Assembly (NCBI GenBank): GCA_015039465.1 | Contig: MU130622.1 | Span: forward strand, 95,958-159,957 | DNA length: 64,000 bases | Origin: Phlegmacium glaucopus | Taxonomy: Eukaryota > Basidiomycota > Agaricomycetes > Agaricales > Cortinariaceae | Direction: 5' to 3' | Shown: positions 10,680 to 22,128 of the stretch, one piece after another | How the letters are laid out: every line of letters begins with the position of its first letter | How positions within the stretch are numbered: the stretch's first letter is position 1 | The notes under the pieces: model-generated | The model's input: only the letters and a program-made list of their open reading frames with translations | What the model was told of the DNA's origin: nothing | The model's database searches: none | Position numbers and translations under genes: made by a program

Positions 10680-11480
10680 GGTGGTAAGGAAAGGGAAGAG
10701 ATAAATTGCAAGTTTTTATAAGGAGAAATAGAGTCAGAGATAGAGAGGAGTCATAGATATGAGTAGGGGTATTCTTAGTGTATGACTCAGTGTTCTCCGG
10801 TAAGATTACCGTCTTCATCTCCGTCGACGTCGTAAAATCCGGTTCTGTAGATGTCGGGATTGGAGTCTTCTTCCTTTTTGACTTTAGATTTGCATCGGCA
10901 GGTATTGCCATCAGTTTGTCCTCGGCACCAGGCAACGTGATCATAGAAGAGGGGAAGTTGACAGTGAGAGCAGTTTTCTGGTTCTCGTCGTCTTCATTTG
11001 GGAGCGGGGGTTCTGTCTTCTTCTTGATTCTTGGGGTAATTACTGGGCCAGTGTCCAGGGGCCACCCTTTTGCAGGAGGGGCATTTGTAGGCACCACATT
11101 CTTGTTTGTGATGTCCAAGGGTACCGCATTGAAAGCATTTGGGTCGACTAGTGGGTGCTCATGTCGTATATGGGATGGATCGGATGAGAGGAATGTTAGC
11201 TTCAGACGGTTGTCGAGTGAGTGGTTGGGAGCAGATACGAGTTCCAGTTTCTTCGGAAGGGTTACTAAGAGGAATGTTATTTGGGAATGTAACAGGAGAG
11301 TTAGGGGGAGCGGGGATCCAAAGGTTGACAGTTGGGATTGTTAGAGTCAGGGTCTGTTCGATTCATTTACTAAGCCCATTGATTTCAAGGCGAGGGATAA
11401 GTTGTCGAATATTGTGTTCTTGAGTTGCATTTGTTTGTCGTAGTTCTTGTGCCATTTTGATGAGGCCTTCAGCCATCTTT
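10680..11480 (-). pseudogene. Gypsy-A 3' region ORF of unknown function
   Basis: The minus strand at 10669-11118 holds an open frame rich in Pro, Thr and Lys (for example TNAPPAKGWPLDTGPVITPR, KSKRKKTPIPTSTEP), running into the BTB-like start. 11119-11480 holds further broken frames. Low complexity suggests an unstructured linker or spacer. It could be an N-terminal extension of the BTB-like protein or untranslated retrotransposon sequence. I recognise no domain. Confidence 0.35.
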
Positions 11481-11489
11481 TCTAAGGTA

Positions 11490-12272
11490 TTAGCTTGAGT
11501 AAGTACCAGTCGATGGTGGCAGTAGGCAATATTGAATGTTTTGAAATCGGAGTCATGGGTCCAATCTCAAAGGTGGTCTCGTACGTAGGTTCGGTAATGG
11601 GAATATGTGGGGAATTGAGAGTCAAATATTTGGGTGATATCTTGGATTCTAAATTGTTGGTTGGTGGTAGTAGAGCTGGTAGGGGAAGATGGGGGAAGCG
11701 GGAATTGCGTAGCAAGGAATGTGGTGTGGACATTGAGAGGTTCATTCTCAAGGATAGTAGCGAGAGAGGCGGTAGTACTAAGAGTGGAGGTGGATGACGG
11801 GGTTGTTGATGAGGGAGTCATGGAGGGAGCGGTCAGAGGGGGGATATTTTCTTTGTTGTGGTCACTATAGTCGGTGTCGATCTTTGTAGGCTTGGAGGAG
11901 TTCTTGTGCATTGGTGACATTTCGTTTGGGTTCCCAGGTGTTTTCTGCTGTTGAATATCCTTCCCATTTTATAAGGAAAGTGTATCCTCTTCCCTGTCAT
12001 CTGTGGGAGATTATTGACTCGACTTCGTACTCTGGTTGGCCTTCGATAAGGTCAGGAGGTGGTTGTGGGAAGTTATCGCCATATACTCCATTTGTCTTGT
12101 AAGGGGAAAGTAGCGTGATATGAATGACTGGGTGAATTCTCCAGGAGCGCAGTAATTCCAGGCGGTAGCTGAGTGGACTTAAAACTTCTATAACTTTGAA
12201 GGGGCCTTCTCGCTTAGGTGCCATTTTCTTGGTTTCATATTGTAGTTTAAGGTATCGTGACTTGAGCCACAC
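11490..12272 (-). pseudogene. Gypsy-A integrase tail and chromodomain
   Basis: 12272-11997 encodes the GPF/Y-type tail (LSPLSYRLELLRSWRIHPV, HITLLSPYK) and leads into EVESIISHR. The chromodomain follows after a frame slip at about 12000-11890: GYTFLIKWEGYSTAENTWEP. The aromatic cage residues Y, W and the acidic N-T-W-E-P end are visible. It extends as a Ser/Thr/Pro-rich tail to 11567 (PSSTTPSSTSTLSTTASL). Chromodomains of chromoviruses direct integration to marked chromatin. This supports placing Gypsy-A among fungal chromoviruses. Confidence 0.8.
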
Positions 12273-12299
12273 CTTATCTCCTATCTTGAATGGGGTGAA

Positions 12300-13268
12300 A
12301 CCTCAGGTAATGCGTTCAGTCATGACTTGTTGTGCGAGTTTGTGGGCTGCATTGGCTTCTTTCCGTGCTTCTTGGAGATTGATAAGGCGTTCTTGGGTAT
12401 CAGGGATATTGGTTCTAGGGAATGCGGTGGGGATAGCGGTTGGGTTATAACCCATTTGAAGGAATAGAGGAGATTCTTTTTGTGTAGCATGTGGTTTGGT
12501 GTTATAAGAGAATTCGAGGGTAGGGAGGTATTGTCGCCATTGGTCAGGGTTATTTGTACAGAAGATGGATAGATAAGCTTCAATTTCTTGGTTTGCTCTT
12601 TTGGTAGCTCCGTCTGTTTGTGGGTGATGGGCTGTACTCATGACTAGGTTGATGCCAAGAAGTCATCCTAATTCCCGAAAGACATGAGAGGCGAATTGGG
12701 GCCCACGGTCGGAAATAGCTTTGTCCGGTAATCCGTATCTTTTGTAAAGTGAGTCAAGTAAAATAGAGGCGGTTCCGTTGGCATCAATCATTTTGTGGCA
12801 TGGAGTTAGAATTACCCCCTTCGTAGACCCGTGGTTGACCACAACCATGATAGAGTCAAAGCCGTCGGAGGGAGGGAGATCCGTGATAAAATCCATAGTG
12901 ATCAGAGAGAACGGGCAGAGTTGTTTGGAGCGAATAGGTTGTAAAGGTGGGGAAATAGGATGTTGGTTTATCTTGTGTTGTTGACAGATGGCACAGCCGT
13001 CGGCATAGTTTCAGATAAATGTAGCCATCCCGGGCCACCAATAGTCGCGTTGGACTATATTTTGGGTGACAAGGTGGCCGGGGTGTCCAGCAGGGATAGA
13101 GTTGTGATGTTTTCGAACAATATTACGGTGTAAGTCCATGTTATCAGGTACATAGCAACGGTTTTTATAGAAAACCAGGTCACCCTCGGTTCGCCAGTCA
13201 CTAAGGGCAGAGCGCATAGGGAGGGGTCCGCCATGGAGGATCACATGTAGAGCGGTTTTGACGACGTC
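12300..13268 (-). pseudogene. Gypsy-A integrase
   Basis: The zinc-binding region is at 13170-13020 (HHNSIPAGHPGHLVTQNIVQ, RDYWWPGM) and the core at 12896-12663 ([39 protein letters not shown]). After one stop the core continues at 12641-12303 (STAHHPQTDGATKRANQEIE, where the catalytic E of DGQTER is changed to K, in DGATKR). The loss of the catalytic glutamate plus stops marks it as dead. Preceding residues are separated from RNase H by the hAT-like insertion at 13269. Confidence 0.85.
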
Positions 13269-13609
13269 CAGTACTTTACCCTCCCCCACACATTCCGAGC
13301 GGGTCCGAGCAGGTCCGAGCAGGTCTGAGCAATCCGAGCAAATTCCGACCAAATTCTGACCAAATTCCGAGCAATCCGACCAAATTCCGACCAACTTCTG
13401 ACCTCATTTAGGGTTAGGTTAAGGTTTGGTTAGAGTCTATTTAGGGTTAGGATTAAGGTTTATTTAAGAGGTTAGGGCAGTATATTGATGCTAGGTGGTT
13501 ATAATGAATTTGATGTAAAATTGGTCGGAATATGGTCGGATTCTGCTCGGATTCTGCTCGGATTCTGCTCGGAGTTTGCTCGGAATGTGTGGGGGAGAGT
13601 AAAGACCTC
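13269..13609. mobile_element. hAT-like non-autonomous element F1 (341 bp)
   Basis: Terminal inverted repeats CAGTACTTTACCCTCCCCCA and GAGGTCTTTACTCTCCCCCA both continue ACACATTCCGAGC. It is flanked by the 8-bp duplication ACGACGTC (13261-13268) / ACGACATC (13610-13617), with one mismatch. Removing it rejoins the Gypsy-A frame (EMDDVV to KTALHVI). Sub-terminal tandem TCCGAGCAGG units face each other around a core of TTAGGGTTAGG / TTAAGGTTT repeats. There is no coding capacity. The 8-bp duplication and CAG-type ends fit the hAT superfamily. Confidence 0.8.
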
Positions 13610-13617
13610 ACGACATC

Positions 13618-15360
13618 GTCCATTTCTTTTGTAGAGGTTATGAGGTTTTGGAGTTCCATGTCAATAGCGTTAACAAAAAGGTTGTCGGGGAGTAATGTGC
13701 GATCTTTGTTGTCGTTTTCCATTCCAACGGTAAGGTCGGCGCATCGTGAGAGGGCGTCTGATTGGACCATTTGAGTACCAGGGATGTGTGTGAGATGGAT
13801 ATCGAACTTGGAAAGGAAAAGGCTCCATCAAGCTTGTTGTTGGTTGAGTTTTTGGGCAGTTTTGAAATAAGTCAAATTCTTATGGTCAGAGCATACAGTG
13901 ACTGGGTATGGGTTTCCCATCAGGTAGTGTTGCCATTCTTTAAGGGCTCAAATAATTGCTAGTAGTTTGCGGTCGTAGATTTTGTAGTTTCGTTCCGTGT
14001 TGTTGAATGATTTGGATAAATATCCACAAGGATGCCAGTCTCCGTTGTTGTCTTGTTGTCGTAGTACTGCTCCTGAGGCATATTTAGAGGCGTCCGTTTT
14101 GAGTTCAAAGGGTTTTGTTGCATCGGGCATTCGTAGGACTGGGGATTTGGTGAATTTCCTTTTCAGTGTTTCGAAAGCTTGGCTTCGTTCAGGTGTCCAT
14201 TCAAATTTGGTGTCTTTCTTGAGTAGGTCGTTGAGTGGTTTTGTCATATTGCCATATCCTTGAATAAATCGTCGGTAGTAGTTGCCAAAGCCTAGGAATG
14301 AGTGGATTTCGTGTACTGAAGTAGGTGCAGGCCAGTCAGCGATTCCAGCGAGTTTTACAGGGTCCATAGTGAGTTTGTTTTCTTCGATGACTAGTCCTAG
14401 GAATTCTACTTTGGTTTGCCAGAAAGCGCATTTCTCGGGTTTGAGGTACAGGTCATTGTCGGCGAGGCGTTGGAGAATCTGTCTAGTGTTTTTCATGTTT
14501 TCAGCAATCGTTTTGGTGAATATGAAGATGTCGTCCATGTAGATGACGACCCATCCTTCAGTGGTTTCGATTATGAATATGTTGTCCATCATTGCTTGAA
14601 ACGTGGCGGGGGAGTTACAAAGTCCGAAGAACATGACTGTAGGTTCGAATAGTCCTTTTTGGTTTTGAAAGCTACTTTCCATTGGTCTCCGTCTCGAATG
14701 TGTACGTTGTTGTAACCCCATCGGATGTCCAATTTGGTGAAGTATTTGGCGCCTTTGAGTTTGTCAATGAGTTTGGAGATGAGGGGGAGTGGATAGGTAT
14801 TCTTGACTGTCCCTTCATTTAGTGTTCAATAATCTTGTGTAGGGCGTACTTTTCCCTCTTTTTTGTCGATGAAGAAGAAGGGCGATGCCATGGGGGACTT
14901 GGATGGTCGTATGTAGCCTTTTTCGAGGTTTTCTTTGAGGAATTTGTCCAGTTCAGCTTGTTCCGGTAGTGTGAGTGGGTAGACCTTGCAGTCGCAAGGT
15001 ATGAAGTTGTCTTTAAGATTGATGGCATGATCATAGGGTCTTGCTCCAGGGAATCGTTCTGCTGTTTCCTTGTCAAATATGTGCCAATAATCCATAAGTT
15101 CCGATGGTATCATTTCTTCCAGAGTTTTCTTGTCTTTCTTTGCATTTTGTTCACTTGCTAAGGCAGTAGAGACATTGGTTTTGTTGACCCAGAGTTCATT
15201 GTCCATGACATGGTTGATAAAAGCGGCAACCAGCTTAGTTTCGCTGTTGTCGAGGTTGAGTTTGATGGTTTCGTTTTCGTCGTCCAATTTTAGGAGTGTT
15301 GAATTGAGGGGTGATTCCTCGTCTTCGACTTCTTCTATTGTGGCTTTCAAAAGAGTTGGG
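13618..15360 (-). pseudogene. Gypsy-A reverse transcriptase and RNase H
   Basis: The polymerase begins near 15000 with [20 protein letters not shown] and [12 protein letters not shown]. It continues [23 protein letters not shown] (first catalytic D) and VVIYMDDIFIF (the YxDD motif, at 14540). RNase H follows with FELKTDASKYASGAVLRQQ, KIYDRKLLAII and a DHKNL-type block near 13890, ending in QSDALSRCADL at 13750. In-frame TGA codons replace expected CGA arginines (at QDY-stop-TLNE, 14829, and near 13830). This is the pattern expected from deamination of methylated CpG. The reading is nearly continuous from protease to integrase. Confidence 0.9.
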
Positions 15361-15739
15361 GTTTCGGGGATTGAGGTGACTTGTTCTCTTTTTCTCCAAT
15401 CGGGGGAATCACTTCTTCACAGTTTGGTCTTCTTCCTTCTCTTTTCTTTCCATTTCTCTATTGTTTCTTTCATTTCTTTTTCTACTTGGTTGTACCGTGT
15501 TTTGTCAATTTCCATCCTGTTTAAGGTGGTGGTGTGGGCATTTTGTGTTTCCCGTAATTGTTGTCGATTTCTTCGATTGTAGGTCAGAGCCAGTTGGTGT
15601 TTTCCCATTGGAAGATGCATTCATCCAGTTTCCCAGTCTATCTGAGGGTTATGGGCTTGGAACCAGGGGAGTCCGAATATGACATCGGCACTTGCAATTG
15701 TGACGATATGAAGTCGTTCCATCATCCAACTGTTGCCTT

Positions 15740-16030
15740 GTTAATATCTGATCCAGGTATAATGCATGATTTTCCCATTGGAGTTAGGGGATCCATCTGC
15801 GTTTTGAGGGAGTATAGGTTTGTTGAGGGGATATAGAAGTACTTGGTGTCGTTTGGCAAAGCCGGCGTTCATAAAGAGTCTGCCTGCTCCAGTGTCCATA
15901 AGAATTCGGGCGTCAACGATTTTGTTCTCTTTCTCAGTTTTACATGTGATAGGGGTCTGTAAGATCATAGATTGTTTTCCCATCTCGGCTACTAATACAG
16001 AAGAAATCATCAGCGACACAGACATTGAAA
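15740..16030 (-). pseudogene. Gypsy-A protease
   Basis: The motif ILMDTGAGRLFMNAGFAKRH (15780-15910) gives the DTGA catalytic centre of a retroviral-type aspartic protease. It follows gag directly and precedes the acidic linker to reverse transcriptase at 15350. Confidence 0.8.
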
Positions 16031-16656
16031 CTGTGTGCTTGCCTAAAAATCCTGGTCCTTGACTACTTCATCTATCAACTTCTCTTTTTCTTCTACATCC
16101 ATATCTTCAACTAGGTTGCATATCATGGCTCGGGCAGTAGCAGCTGTCTTCTTGAATCCGTTGAATTTCTTGTAACTGCTGTTGTTTGGTTTGACATAGT
16201 TTGAGCTTGTGTTCGGGGCGTTGTTTTGCTTGGAGCGGCATTCTCGGGCGAAGTGTCCTATCTTGTGGCAATGGAAACATCTTCGTTCTTTCATGTGTTG
16301 TTCACGTTCTTCTATAGTGAGGTGGTCAATCTCGGTTGTGTCGATATCCATAGCATTGGGATCATGATGATGATTAACATAGCATGGCGCAGGATAAGTT
16401 TTCTTGGCTTGGGGGGTGCTTCCAGTTTTCGCTGAGTTATTTCCTTGCATTGTTTGTATTGAAGATTGAATCGAGAGGCTTTAGCGTACCAGTCTTTGAT
16501 AGCTGTAGGGGGGTTCTCGAGTCCGTAGATTTTCTGGAGGAGAGAAGTGTGGATTCCTTCCAAAAAATAATCGATAAGAGTTTTGTTGTCTTTGATTTTA
16601 GATCTTCCTGCGAGGATTCTGAATTGTGTGATGTAGTCGTCTACCGAGTTGGTTCC

Positions 16657-17069
16657 TGTTAGGGCAACTGCGACGCTGACTTAGTCAAGCTAGCAGGGGA
16701 TCCAAAGTTAATAATATTTCAGAAAAGATATCTACAAGTGACTTACCTAGCAGGGGATCCAAAGAGGAAAGGATGGGGATCCCTGCTAGGCTGGGGGTGT
16801 TTAAGTACTAATATGGACATAACAGAGATATAAAATAAATAAAGGAATGATACGATAATAATTAATTAATTAAATAAGAAGTGGTGCGATATGAAAAATA
16901 GAAATAAAAGATGGAGTGAATCGGAGGACCGGAGTTGGAGTGGAACTACGGGGTTCTGGAGTCAACTGGTGACGGAAGCGGAGTTGGACGGAAGGTCGGA
17001 GGTCGTCGGAAAGGTGGGGTCTATAATTCTAGAGTTGAGGTTTGGGTTAAAGTTGGGTGTCCCCTAACA
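16657..17069 (-). repeat. Solo LTR of Gypsy-B type inside Gypsy-A gag (413 bp)
   Basis: TGTTAGGG...CCCCTAACA, the same family as 6367-6776 and 26110-26522. Perfect 5-bp target duplication GTTCC (16652-16656 and 17070-17074). It carries the internal direct repeat CTAGCAGGGGATCCAAAG twice. Because it is a clean insertion into Gypsy-A, the Gypsy-B family was still moving after Gypsy-A had inserted into a Gypsy-B copy. Confidence 0.9.
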
Positions 17070-17444
17070 GTTCCTTGTCTGAGTTGTCGTAATGCGGCTC
17101 TAGCTTCTCCTTCAGCGTCGGCAGCTAGGAATGCTTCTTTCCAGATTTTAGCAGTTCCTCCGGTGAGGAATGAGAGGATGAATATGATCTGTTTGCCGTC
17201 GGAGTTGTAGATTGAATTGTTGAGAGAGAGGTATACTCGACAGTCCTGGAGGAAGGATAGGAGTCCGTCTCGATCTCTGTGGTATGGCTGCGGGGGGTTG
17301 ATGCGTACTTCTTTTGACATTTTGTTGTTGTTGTCTTCGTGGTCACTAGTTATATCCCAGTTGGTTTTTGGCTGTTGAATGGGTACTTCGGGTCCAAAAG
17401 GAACGGGTGATGTGTATACTGGGGTTTTGACTTTTCCTGAGGTA

Positions 17445-18481
17445 CAGTTGCGGACAACCAAACACGACAATTTTGATACCCCGAATTATGCACACTGCCA
17501 CAAACATTCAGAATAGTCAAAAACTGCTGAAACATGTATATTGCACCCTAATGAACATATTTCTACGTGCCGATTTCCTTAGATCGAAAATTTTGGGCCA
17601 ATAAACCCCAAAAATTGGCCACCCCCCTCAAAAAAATTAGGAAAAATGTGAGAAATGCTAAATCAAAAGCTCTCAATGGGATAAACATGATTATGTTTGC
17701 TGATTTGGGTTTAGACTAAGGGTTGTGGCGGAAAAAATGGAACAAAATACCTGTGACACTCTGTGACATCAGTAAAAGTATGCGATTTTTGGCTTTCACA
17801 TGACATTTCTCAATATTTCATTTCCATGCGTCGTCTTTCCAAGTAGCCTTTATTCCAAGTAGCCTTTATTTTCTCTATCTCTTTCTCTTGTTGACATTGT
17901 TTAAAACCATGATGTGCCACTGTGGCAGTATACTACTTAGTAGCCAGTATGATCATGTTTTAAATTCTTGACATGGAGGCTGTTTAAGTTTTCATGTCGA
18001 TCCTCAAAACTTGAACTCTAACATTTATTAGAGTTCGCTTGCAAGCCGAGAGTACTAAGAACAGTAGGTTATCTCCACTTCAATGTCCTCTACAAGAAAA
18101 ACACCAAATTCTAACTCCAACTAAATGTGTATTATTACTATCAATATGAAAACAACTGTATTGATACCCTACGAACACAATCCGGTGATCTAACGCTGCC
18201 ACATGGGCTGTTAGGAAACAAAAACAACATTGACAGGTTTATAATAGAGCAATGAATTGCCAATGATGTTGACTGATGCTATTCTGAACCGAGGTAGCAT
18301 ACATTTTTTTACAACTTTTGGTCCAAAAAAATTGGCCACCCTAAAGGGTCGTGGGAGAAACTTCGGAGACATGTTTTTTGACGTATTTCAACCCGCTGAA
18401 TCCAAATCTGAAATCAGTTTGTCCCATAAAACTTCCCGATCGTGAGATATCAAAATTGTCGTGTTTGGTTGTCCGCAACTG
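17445..18481. mobile_element. Mariner-like MITE (1037 bp, TA duplication)
   Basis: Inverted repeats CAGTTGCGGACAACCAAACA continue identically to ATTTTGATA on both sides (34 bases). They are flanked by TA (17443-17444 and 18482-18483). Removal restores the gag reading frame (APQPST to SGKVKT). The interior, 17480-18440, holds no coding frame of note and has a CACCCCCCTCAAAAAAATTAG stretch with a related AATTGGCCACCC motif at 18330. TA duplication and end structure fit Tc1/mariner relatives; the transposase is absent. Confidence 0.85.
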
Positions 18482-18927
18482 TAGAAGGCTGAGGAGCTGA
18501 TGGTGTTTGAGGAACTGGTTGGTCTGTTGTGGTTGTTCGAGGGGTTCTTCCTACTCGTTCTTGTCTTGGCTGTGTTGTAGAGCTGTGGCTCATGCGTTCA
18601 GGCTCGGGAAGTTTTTCTTCGAGAGGTTCTTCATTGTTGGTGTCGTATTGACTGCTTCTGGTTGTGTCTTCTTCTTCTTCTGATGACTCAATAGGGGCTT
18701 GGTATTTGCCCTTTGACATCGTGGTGTATTATCTCTTGAGATCCATTGGTATCGGCGACCACACAATCTTCTTATGACTCTGTTGATATAGGCGATCACA
18801 TGAGTTCGGGTTACGAGGATGATCCAAGTAACTGCTGGTTTGTTGGCTAGTGCATGTTTCGTTGGGCTCCAGAGGGTAAGGTTCGTCTGCGCTTAGAGAA
18901 GCGGACGCAAGAGTAGTTTAGACCTTT

Positions 18928-19161
18928 TGTTACGGCGACTATAAGCTTGCACTCACTTTCGGTGCTGGGCCGATAGACCAAGTAACTAGGGACTGTTGTA
19001 CAGTTGCAATCGTATTCAACAAGTTAAGACTGAGGGCGGCAGGTTCTGAGCAAGCTGTGTAGATTAAGACCGTAGGAATACAGAAGGTCTAAACTAAGGA
19101 TCGTAGCTATGGGTATGGCTCTTATATACTAGAGGGTCGAGTCAGAGATAGGGGGATGGTC
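18928..19161 (-). repeat. Gypsy-A 5' LTR, first 234 bases
   Basis: Near-identical to 9684-9917 and stops abruptly at GGGGGATGGTC, where the mirror-written block begins. The missing 131 bases are present as 20802 down to 20672. Total 365, exactly the length of the other LTR. Confidence 0.9.
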
Positions 19162-20802
19162 ACTGTTGTTGCCTGTTGCTGTTACCTGTTGTTACTGTTG
19201 TTACCTGTTGCTGTTGCCTGTTGTTACTGTTGTTGCCTGTTGTTACTGTTGTTGCCTGTTACTACTGCTACTGCCTGTTGCTGCTGCTACTGTCTGTTGC
19301 TGCTACTACTGCCTGTTGCTTGCTGCTGCCGCTACGGAGGAGCAGCAGCAGGCAAAGCTGGTGGGTGTATGTGGGCAAAATGCTGGTAGTGGGGACAAAA
19401 CGTGGGTAGTGGGGGAAAAATGTGGGTAGTGGGGGCAAAACGTGGGTAGTGGGGGGGAAAGATGGTGGGTGGGTAAGTAAAGTGTGGGTGAGATGGGTGA
19501 GTGAGACTGGTGAATCATGAAACTAAAGTAACGAGACTATAGTTGATTACATAATAAAACATTAAGATTACATAACCATTGATTAGGGGGGAGTTTTTCT
19601 CCCCACTAATTAGGTAAAATTAAAGTTAAAACTAATTATACAATTTTTTCAAACTTTTTTATACTCAATCATCCTTAACTGACTCTTCATAACGTTTAAG
19701 ACTAGTCTAGACGAGTCTTGACCAGTCTTGACCAGTCTTAGACGAGTCTAGACTAGTCTTAGACTGGTCAAGACTCGTCTAAGACTGGTCAAGACCAGTC
19801 TAAGACTCGTCTAGACTAGTCTAGACTCATCAAGACTTGTTATGACTATTCATGTTAAGATATTATTTTAAACTAGTCTAGACTAGTCTAGACCACCCCC
19901 TGTCTTTTCATGATGGAGTCCTGTTGGATCCTGTCGTATCTATTTCAAAACTGACAGTGGGTAAAAGAGTCCTGTGGAAATCACATAGGACCACGTAACT
20001 GGTAGACCTAATTTAGTGTAGTCCTCCGGGACCCTCAGGGAATCTTAAATACTTAAAACGATCTTTTAGAAATTGGCGGTGCAGGTCCTTTCATAAAACG
20101 TCAAAAGAGTTATTCCTCTCGACGATAATTATATTAAATTTGTATAAGTCCCAGGATTTTGTTAAGAGATGGTAGAAATTTTTTAAAGGAAAAAACCTTA
20201 AATACATTAGATGGGACTGGGTCGTGGTATACGAACTTTAGTACGAATAGACACTAGTACACTGGTTACCAGACACGCGGTAGGTTTTCTATATATTTGG
20301 TGGGTGTTAAAACAAAAGAATAAAGGATGAAGTCATAATATGATCATATAAATACATAGTGATAAAATAATAATAAAATAATGATCATGATATATACTAC
20401 AAATCTTATTAACTTATATTAAAATAATAATAATAATAATAAGACAACACACTCTGGTGAGTTTATAGACCAAATATATACAAAAGATCGTAGTCTAGGT
20501 TTCCCTGATTCCGACGGAGTCCTACGAGAGTCCAACGGAGTCCAACGGAGTCTCGCGAGAGTCCAACGGAGTCCGACGGGGTCCTGTCGGATTCTGAAAA
20601 GTATGTATCCATTGAACGTGGGGTCCCGTTGGAGAACTGGACTCACGGGACTCGACGGACTCCGTGGGGTCACAATACTTACAGACCATGCGTGTGTCGG
20701 GGATAAGGAAAAAGGGGGAAAGAAATGGAATGAACATGATATATATAGATAGCGAGGGCGAGAGAAATAGAGACTGAACATGGCTGAGCATAGGGATCGT
20801 GC
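19162..20802. other. Mirror-written block (reversed without complement), 1641 bp
   Basis: Read in reverse order on the same strand this block gives, in turn: the rest of the Gypsy-A LTR (20802-20672), target duplication CTGGG (20671-20667), most of element E (20666-19915, matching the reverse complement of 42220-42988), and the left half of a hAT-like element (19914-19162). As written it equals the base-by-base complement of 42350-42990 in the same direction. For example, 20262-20320 against 42680-42738 is complementary at nearly every position. Open frames annotated here, including repeated CTG/TTG runs at 19162-19340, are artefacts of the orientation. It ends exactly at the N gap. Confidence 0.95.
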
Positions 20803-20902
20803 NNNNNNNNNNNNNNNNNNNNNNNNNNNNNNNNNNNNNNNNNNNNNNNNNNNNNNNNNNNNNNNNNNNNNNNNNNNNNNNNNNNNNNNNNNNNNNNNNN
20901 NN
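20803..20902. other. Assembly gap (100 N)
   Basis: Exactly 100 unknown bases, the conventional size for a gap of unknown length. It adjoins the mirror-written block and lies inside a hAT-like element. Confidence 1.
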
Positions 20903-21977
20903 AAAAATAAAATAAAAACAAACAAAAACCCCCTCGAGGGGGGGGGTAGCCGTCACCGCCGTCGTCCGTCGTGTTGTACGTCGTTGTAAGCCGGTGGGTG
21001 TCGTTTGTCGTCGTCACATTGGTCGTTCGTCGTGATACAGGTCGTGTGTTGTTGTTGTACGTGTGTACGTGTCGTGTGTCGTCGTCGTGCGTGTCGTACG
21101 TCGTACATGGCCTAATACAACATGTTAGTAGTCAATTAACATAAAATGAAGTAAAAAAATACCCCCCCTGGTGAGGGGGGGTTACCGTTGCACGTCGTCA
21201 TCGTTGTAGTGTCGTACATTGTTGTGGTGGTGTCGTACGTTGTTGTTGTTGCTCGCTATCGTTGTCGTATGTCGTACATGACTATTGTAAGTCGTTAGTA
21301 ATGAATTAAGATAGAATAAAATAAAAAATACCCCCCCTCACCAGGGGGGGTTACCGTTGTTACATGGCTGTCGTCGTTGTGCTGCCACTGTCGTTCGTTG
21401 CCGTTATTCGTTGCCGTTATTCGTTGCTGTTGTTGTGTAGTGGGTATTAGCATATAATGGGGGTCGATAAAATAATTGACTTACCTTTTTATGACCACAG
21501 ACGATGCTGTGCATCGTCTGTGGTCGTCGTTACTGGCCGTGTGACGGTGTGAGAGACAGAGAACGAAATCAACATTACTTGTGCAAGTCACATGTGATCA
21601 CGTGATCACACCCCTCGCACTGAACAAAATACACGATTTTGATGGCAACAAGGTCATTGCCATCTAATCTCAATATAGTGCTACTTGACATATTACCATA
21701 ATTATATTATTTTTCTAGTAAACTCAAGTGGTTCATTTGCTGATCTAACTTAATTCTGCTCGGAAATGGTCAGATTCTGCTCGGAAATTGGTCAGAATTA
21801 AATCTGATTAGATCTGATCAGATCTGGTATTTCTGATCAGATCTGATCAGAATCTGGTCAGAAAAATTGGCTCTATTACTGCCATTTGGGCTTGTAAAAA
21901 TTCTGACTGGAATCTGATCAGATCTGACCAATTCTGATCAGATCTGATCAGATCTGGTGGATCACAGCAAAGACCTC
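20903..21977. mobile_element. hAT-like element nested in E, right part
   Basis: The right end is GATCTGGTGG...AAAGACCTC at 21977, followed by TCCTGAGG (21978-21985). The same 8 bases precede the left end at 19922 down to 19915 when the mirror block is read in reverse. The left end there reads TAGTACTTTTCTGTCCCCCA. The sub-terminal region is built of tandem TCTGATCAGA units. The interior has CCCCCC/GGGGGG hairpins near 21165 and 21335, and GTCGTTGTCGTA-type repeats. 21600-21720 (GAACAAAATACACGATTTTG) is shared with F4 copies at 32344 and 42070. Confidence 0.75.
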
Positions 21978-22127
21978 TCCTGAGGTGTCCTTGGATAAGT
22001 GTGTAACACTCAAATTTTACCTGTGCTGCTCTAGGATGTCCTGGGGTGTCCTGGGATGTCCTGAGTAGTGATGTGATACTAACAAATTACCCAAGGCTAC
22101 CTAGGGCCAAAATCATTTTTCCTGATG
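21978..22127 (-). mobile_element. Element E, copy 2, right end
   Basis: Continues E after the hAT-like insertion with GTCCTTGGATAAGTGTGTAA and ends CATTTTTCCTGATG. It is the reverse complement of 42220-42370. Confidence 0.8.
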
Positions 22128-22128
22128 C

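Larger units (their letters stand above)
16043..18719 (-). pseudogene. Gypsy-A gag, split by two insertions
   Basis: The N-terminus starts at 18719 (MSKGKYQAPIESSEEEEDTT). It continues after the mariner-like MITE with VYTSPVPFGPEVP and the gag fold region DRDGLLSFLQDCRVYLSLNN...SFLTGGTAKIWKEAF (17440-17075). After the solo LTR it runs VDDYITQFRILAGR...KDWYAKASRFN. It ends with the zinc knuckle CFHCHKIGHFAREC (CX2CX4HX4C, at 16240-16290) and an acidic tail to 16043. With both insertions and one copy of each target duplication removed, the frame runs through. Gag forms the particle and binds the element RNA. Confidence 0.85.

Noticed and set aside
10778..11423. Plus-strand ORFs opposite the Gypsy-A 3' region
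   Set aside because: They are antisense to the minus-strand retrotransposon frames and show no domain.
13390..13480. TTAGGGTTAGG repeats as telomere remnants
   Set aside because: They form the core of elements with defined inverted ends and 8-bp target duplications (also at 29450 and, as TTAAGG, at 27500 and 47660), so they belong to the transposons, not to chromosome ends.
19156..19429. Leu/Cys-rich ORFs from CTGTTGTTGCC repeats
   Set aside because: They exist only because the block is written backwards; reversed, the sequence is the GTTGTCATTGTTGTCC repeat of a hAT-like element.
19162..20802. A true biological inversion or a parallel-stranded structure as origin of the mirror block
   Set aside because: Inversion always gives the reverse complement. 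Parallel duplexes can form in vitro but are not copied into genomes, and the restored target duplications show the sequence was once in normal order.
20419..21017. ORFs running through the N gap
   Set aside because: They include unknown bases and mirror-written sequence, so have no meaning.
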